Assembly (NCBI GenBank): GCA_016717115.1
Contig: JADKGE010000009.1
Coordinates: forward strand, 62,001-126,000
Source of the DNA: Actinomycetota bacterium
GTDB lineage: Bacteria; Actinomycetota; Actinomycetes; S36-B12
DNA length: 64,000 nt
Direction: 5' to 3'
Under the pieces are notes generated by a model. That model ran no database searches, was not told where the DNA came from, and saw only the letters and a program-made list of their open reading frames with translations. Positions 62,319-64,000 of the stretch are shown here, in pieces (position 1 is the first letter of the stretch; the number at the start of each line of letters is the position of its first letter). A program made the translations under genes and the position numbers.

Positions 62319-64000
62319 GACGGCTCCTTCCCCGCGGCCACTTGCGGCTCGCCCATCGTCGCCCCACCCAGGCGCGCACCGGTCGGCGAACGATGATCCA
62401 GCCGATGGCGGCGAACAGGGCTATCGGCAGCAGCTTCAGGGCCAGCTGGGCGTACCGGTCGGGGCCGTAGGTGAGCGTCGCCTCGGCTTGCGCCGCGGTG
62501 ACCGGCCAGCCGTTCATCCAGCCCTGGAGTGCCAGATGGCCCTTGGTATCGATCCCGCTCGCCTTCTGCGTCGTCCAGCCGGGCGCGTACGTCTCGTTCA
62601 GCGCCAGGTAGGTGCCCGTGCCGTCCGCGTCCACGGGGGTGGCGCCGGTGACCTGGACGGCGAAGTTCGCCGCGGTCTTCCGCTGCCAGTCGACGGTGGC
62701 CGGCGGGGCCAGGTCAACTTGACGGACGAGGACCACGTCGACGGGTGCGGCCACGGGTCGCAGGGCGACGTCGCGGTACTCCACGACCGCCTGGTCCTTG
62801 CCGTCCAGGTCGCGCGCCCCGAACAGGTACAGGCGCGTCTCGACCGCCGCCGGGTCGGGCCCGACGAACGTGCGGTACGTGGTCCAGCCCTTCCACGGCC
62901 CGCCCGCCGGGATCTTGGTACAGCGGTCCGGGCCCCGCTGGTAGAGGCACACGCTGGGGTTGCGCAGCTTGACCGACTGCCCCTCGTAGGTGAGCTCGTA
63001 GAGCGACGAGGCACCCATGTCGGGGACGGGGGCGGCGATGCAGGCGCGGTCGAATTTCGCCGTGAGCCGGAACGCCGGCTGCGGCTCGTCCGGCAGGGGG
63101 GTCTTGCTGAGCCCGGCCTCGTCGAACGTCATCTGCCTGGTGTTGTAGCAGTTCTCAAGGGGACCGAACGACTGCAGGGCGGAACCGGCCGGCCCGCCCG
63201 TCACGGCGAGAGTGTGCTGGCCCGGGGGAACGGTCACCGTCGTCTCCGCAACCTCGGCCGGGAAGACAGTGGTTGTGAGAACGGGGTCGAGCGCCTCGAT
63301 CGAGATGTCCCGGTACTCGGTGACGGTGCGCAGCTCGTGTCGCACGCCGACGTTCGCGTACAGCACCACCTGAAGCCCCTCGGCCACGTCGTCGACCGTG
63401 ACGAACTCGTCGAACGGGATCCAGTCATTGTTGATCGGTGCGCGCGGGACGAGGTCGCAGCCATCCGTGCCGATCTGCCACAGGCACACGTCGGGACGCT
63501 TGCCCTCAACTGTGCGGAACTCCATGCGCACGCGGTACGTGCGTCCGGGCTTCGCGTCCGGCACGGTGATCTGGGTGCAGGCGGCATGATCGTCGGCCGA
63601 CAGGCGAAGGAGGTCACCCTCCGTAGAGGGCTCCCTGTCCAGTCTCAGGCCCAGCTCTCGCGCTGGCCGGGGCTCGTAGTTGTTGCAGTCGTAGACGTCG
63701 CTGGGCGGGTCGGGCCGCGCAGGGACCGGGCTGGGCGCCCACACGGTTACCGGCGTCGCGGATCCGACCGGCAGGTAGAGGGGCCGGGGAGCCGCGGCCG
63801 TGGCGCCCGGCAGCACGTCACGGCTCCAGCCGTCCAGCGACACCGTGCGGGTGCCGGCCGTCACGGCGACGACATCGGAGGTGGGCAGGGGAATCGTGAC
63901 GTCGGGTCGCGTCGACACGACCTTCCCGTCGAGGGTGACCTTCGTCGGGTCGCTGAGCACGAGGCTCGACGAGCCGGACTCCGTGCGCACCGACGGGATG
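62311..64000 (-). CDS. C-terminal part of an AftD-like arabinofuranosyltransferase (continues past the window)
   Basis: The frame is open to base 64000 with no upstream stop, so the N-terminal glycosyltransferase part lies outside. The visible 563 residues form extracytoplasmic strand-rich domains with paired cysteines, two carbohydrate-module-like repeats (CLWQIGTDGCDLVP and CLYQRGPDRCTKIP), and the ending LALNETYAPGWT, LQGWMNGW, TYGPDRYAQLALKL plus a last membrane helix. These are the C-terminal hallmarks of DUF3367/AftD-like enzymes that extend cell-wall arabinan. It is the first gene of the unit that includes the phosphoesterase. Confidence 0.75.
   Translation of the reverse strand, partial: IPSVRTESGSSSLVLSDPTKVTLDGKVVSTRPDVTIPLPTSDVVAVTAGTRTVSLDGWSRDVLPGATAAAPRPLYLPVGSATPVTVWAPSPVPARPDPPSDVYDCNNYEPRPARELGLRLDREPSTEGDLLRLSADDHAACTQITVPDAKPGRTYRVRMEFRTVEGKRPDVCLWQIGTDGCDLVPRAPINNDWIPFDEFVTVDDVAEGLQVVLYANVGVRHELRTVTEYRDISIEALDPVLTTTVFPAEVAETTVTVPPGQHTLAVTGGPAGSALQSFGPLENCYNTRQMTFDEAGLSKTPLPDEPQPAFRLTAKFDRACIAAPVPDMGASSLYELTYEGQSVKLRNPSVCLYQRGPDRCTKIPAGGPWKGWTTYRTFVGPDPAAVETRLYLFGARDLDGKDQAVVEYRDVALRPVAAPVDVVLVRQVDLAPPATVDWQRKTAANFAVQVTGATPVDADGTGTYLALNETYAPGWTTQKASGIDTKGHLALQGWMNGWPVTAAQAEATLTYGPDRYAQLALKLLPIALFAAIGWIIVRRPVRAWVGRRWASRKWPRGRSRHA

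Overview
The window is GC-rich DNA (mostly G or C at third codon positions) from a member of the Actinomycetota. The conserved run prfB, ftsE, ftsX, smpB and ssrA, an actinobacterial Tad pilus cluster, a deazaflavin-type PPOX protein, two luciferase-like flavin/F420 enzymes, many GTG starts and several apparently leaderless promoters all point there. An AftD-like arabinofuranosyltransferase fragment at the right edge suggests a lineage with arabinan-type wall glycans. The genus cannot be fixed from sequence alone. Nearly every base is coding and there is no sign of insertion sequences, prophage or CRISPR.

Layout. 1-8277: the end of an anchored surface protein, a PAS histidine kinase paired with an isochorismatase-like protein, then three secreted proteins (two tandem RCC1-repeat proteins, the second frameshifted, and a probable beta-propeller). 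8398-12937: a Tad/Flp pilus operon (ATPase, two membrane proteins, a small pilin, three TadE/TadG-like pseudopilins). 12966-22148: the housekeeping block prfB-ftsE-ftsX, a GAF/PAS histidine kinase with its receiver protein, smpB, a subtilisin-like protease and the tmRNA gene. 22261-25785: small accessory genes, an ankyrin lipoprotein and a decayed or mis-sequenced secreted gene. 25884-49182: a region rich in cyclic-di-GMP enzymes (five GGDEF and/or EAL proteins, one fused to CheB and CheR) with exporters, flavin enzymes and an ATP-grasp ligase plus exporter operon between them. 49202-57356: a tightly coupled catabolic operon resembling the acyclic terpene utilization (Atu) pathway: two-subunit biotin acyl-CoA carboxylase, AtuA in two pieces, a TetR regulator, an acyl-CoA dehydrogenase and an enoyl-CoA hydratase, behind two tandem palindromes. 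57384-64000: Nudix hydrolase, AlkZ-like DNA glycosylase, a partial phosphorelay (Hpt, OmpR-type regulator, degenerate kinase), a metallophosphoesterase with altered metal ligands, and the AftD-like fragment.

How the parts work together. Signalling dominates: three kinase-like proteins, three phosphotransfer or receiver proteins and five cyclic-di-GMP enzymes share the window with a pilus operon and secreted proteins, which fits control of a surface-attached lifestyle. The catabolic operon is separate and probably induced by an acyl-CoA through its own TetR protein.

Data quality. Six small indels, most in G or C runs, break five otherwise intact genes (near 5008, 14190, 21203, 25543, 25672 and 46895). 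They look more like residual sequencing errors than decay, because an essential-type gene (ftsE) is among them and each corrected frame restores family motifs. Domain names are from visible motifs; no database search was run.
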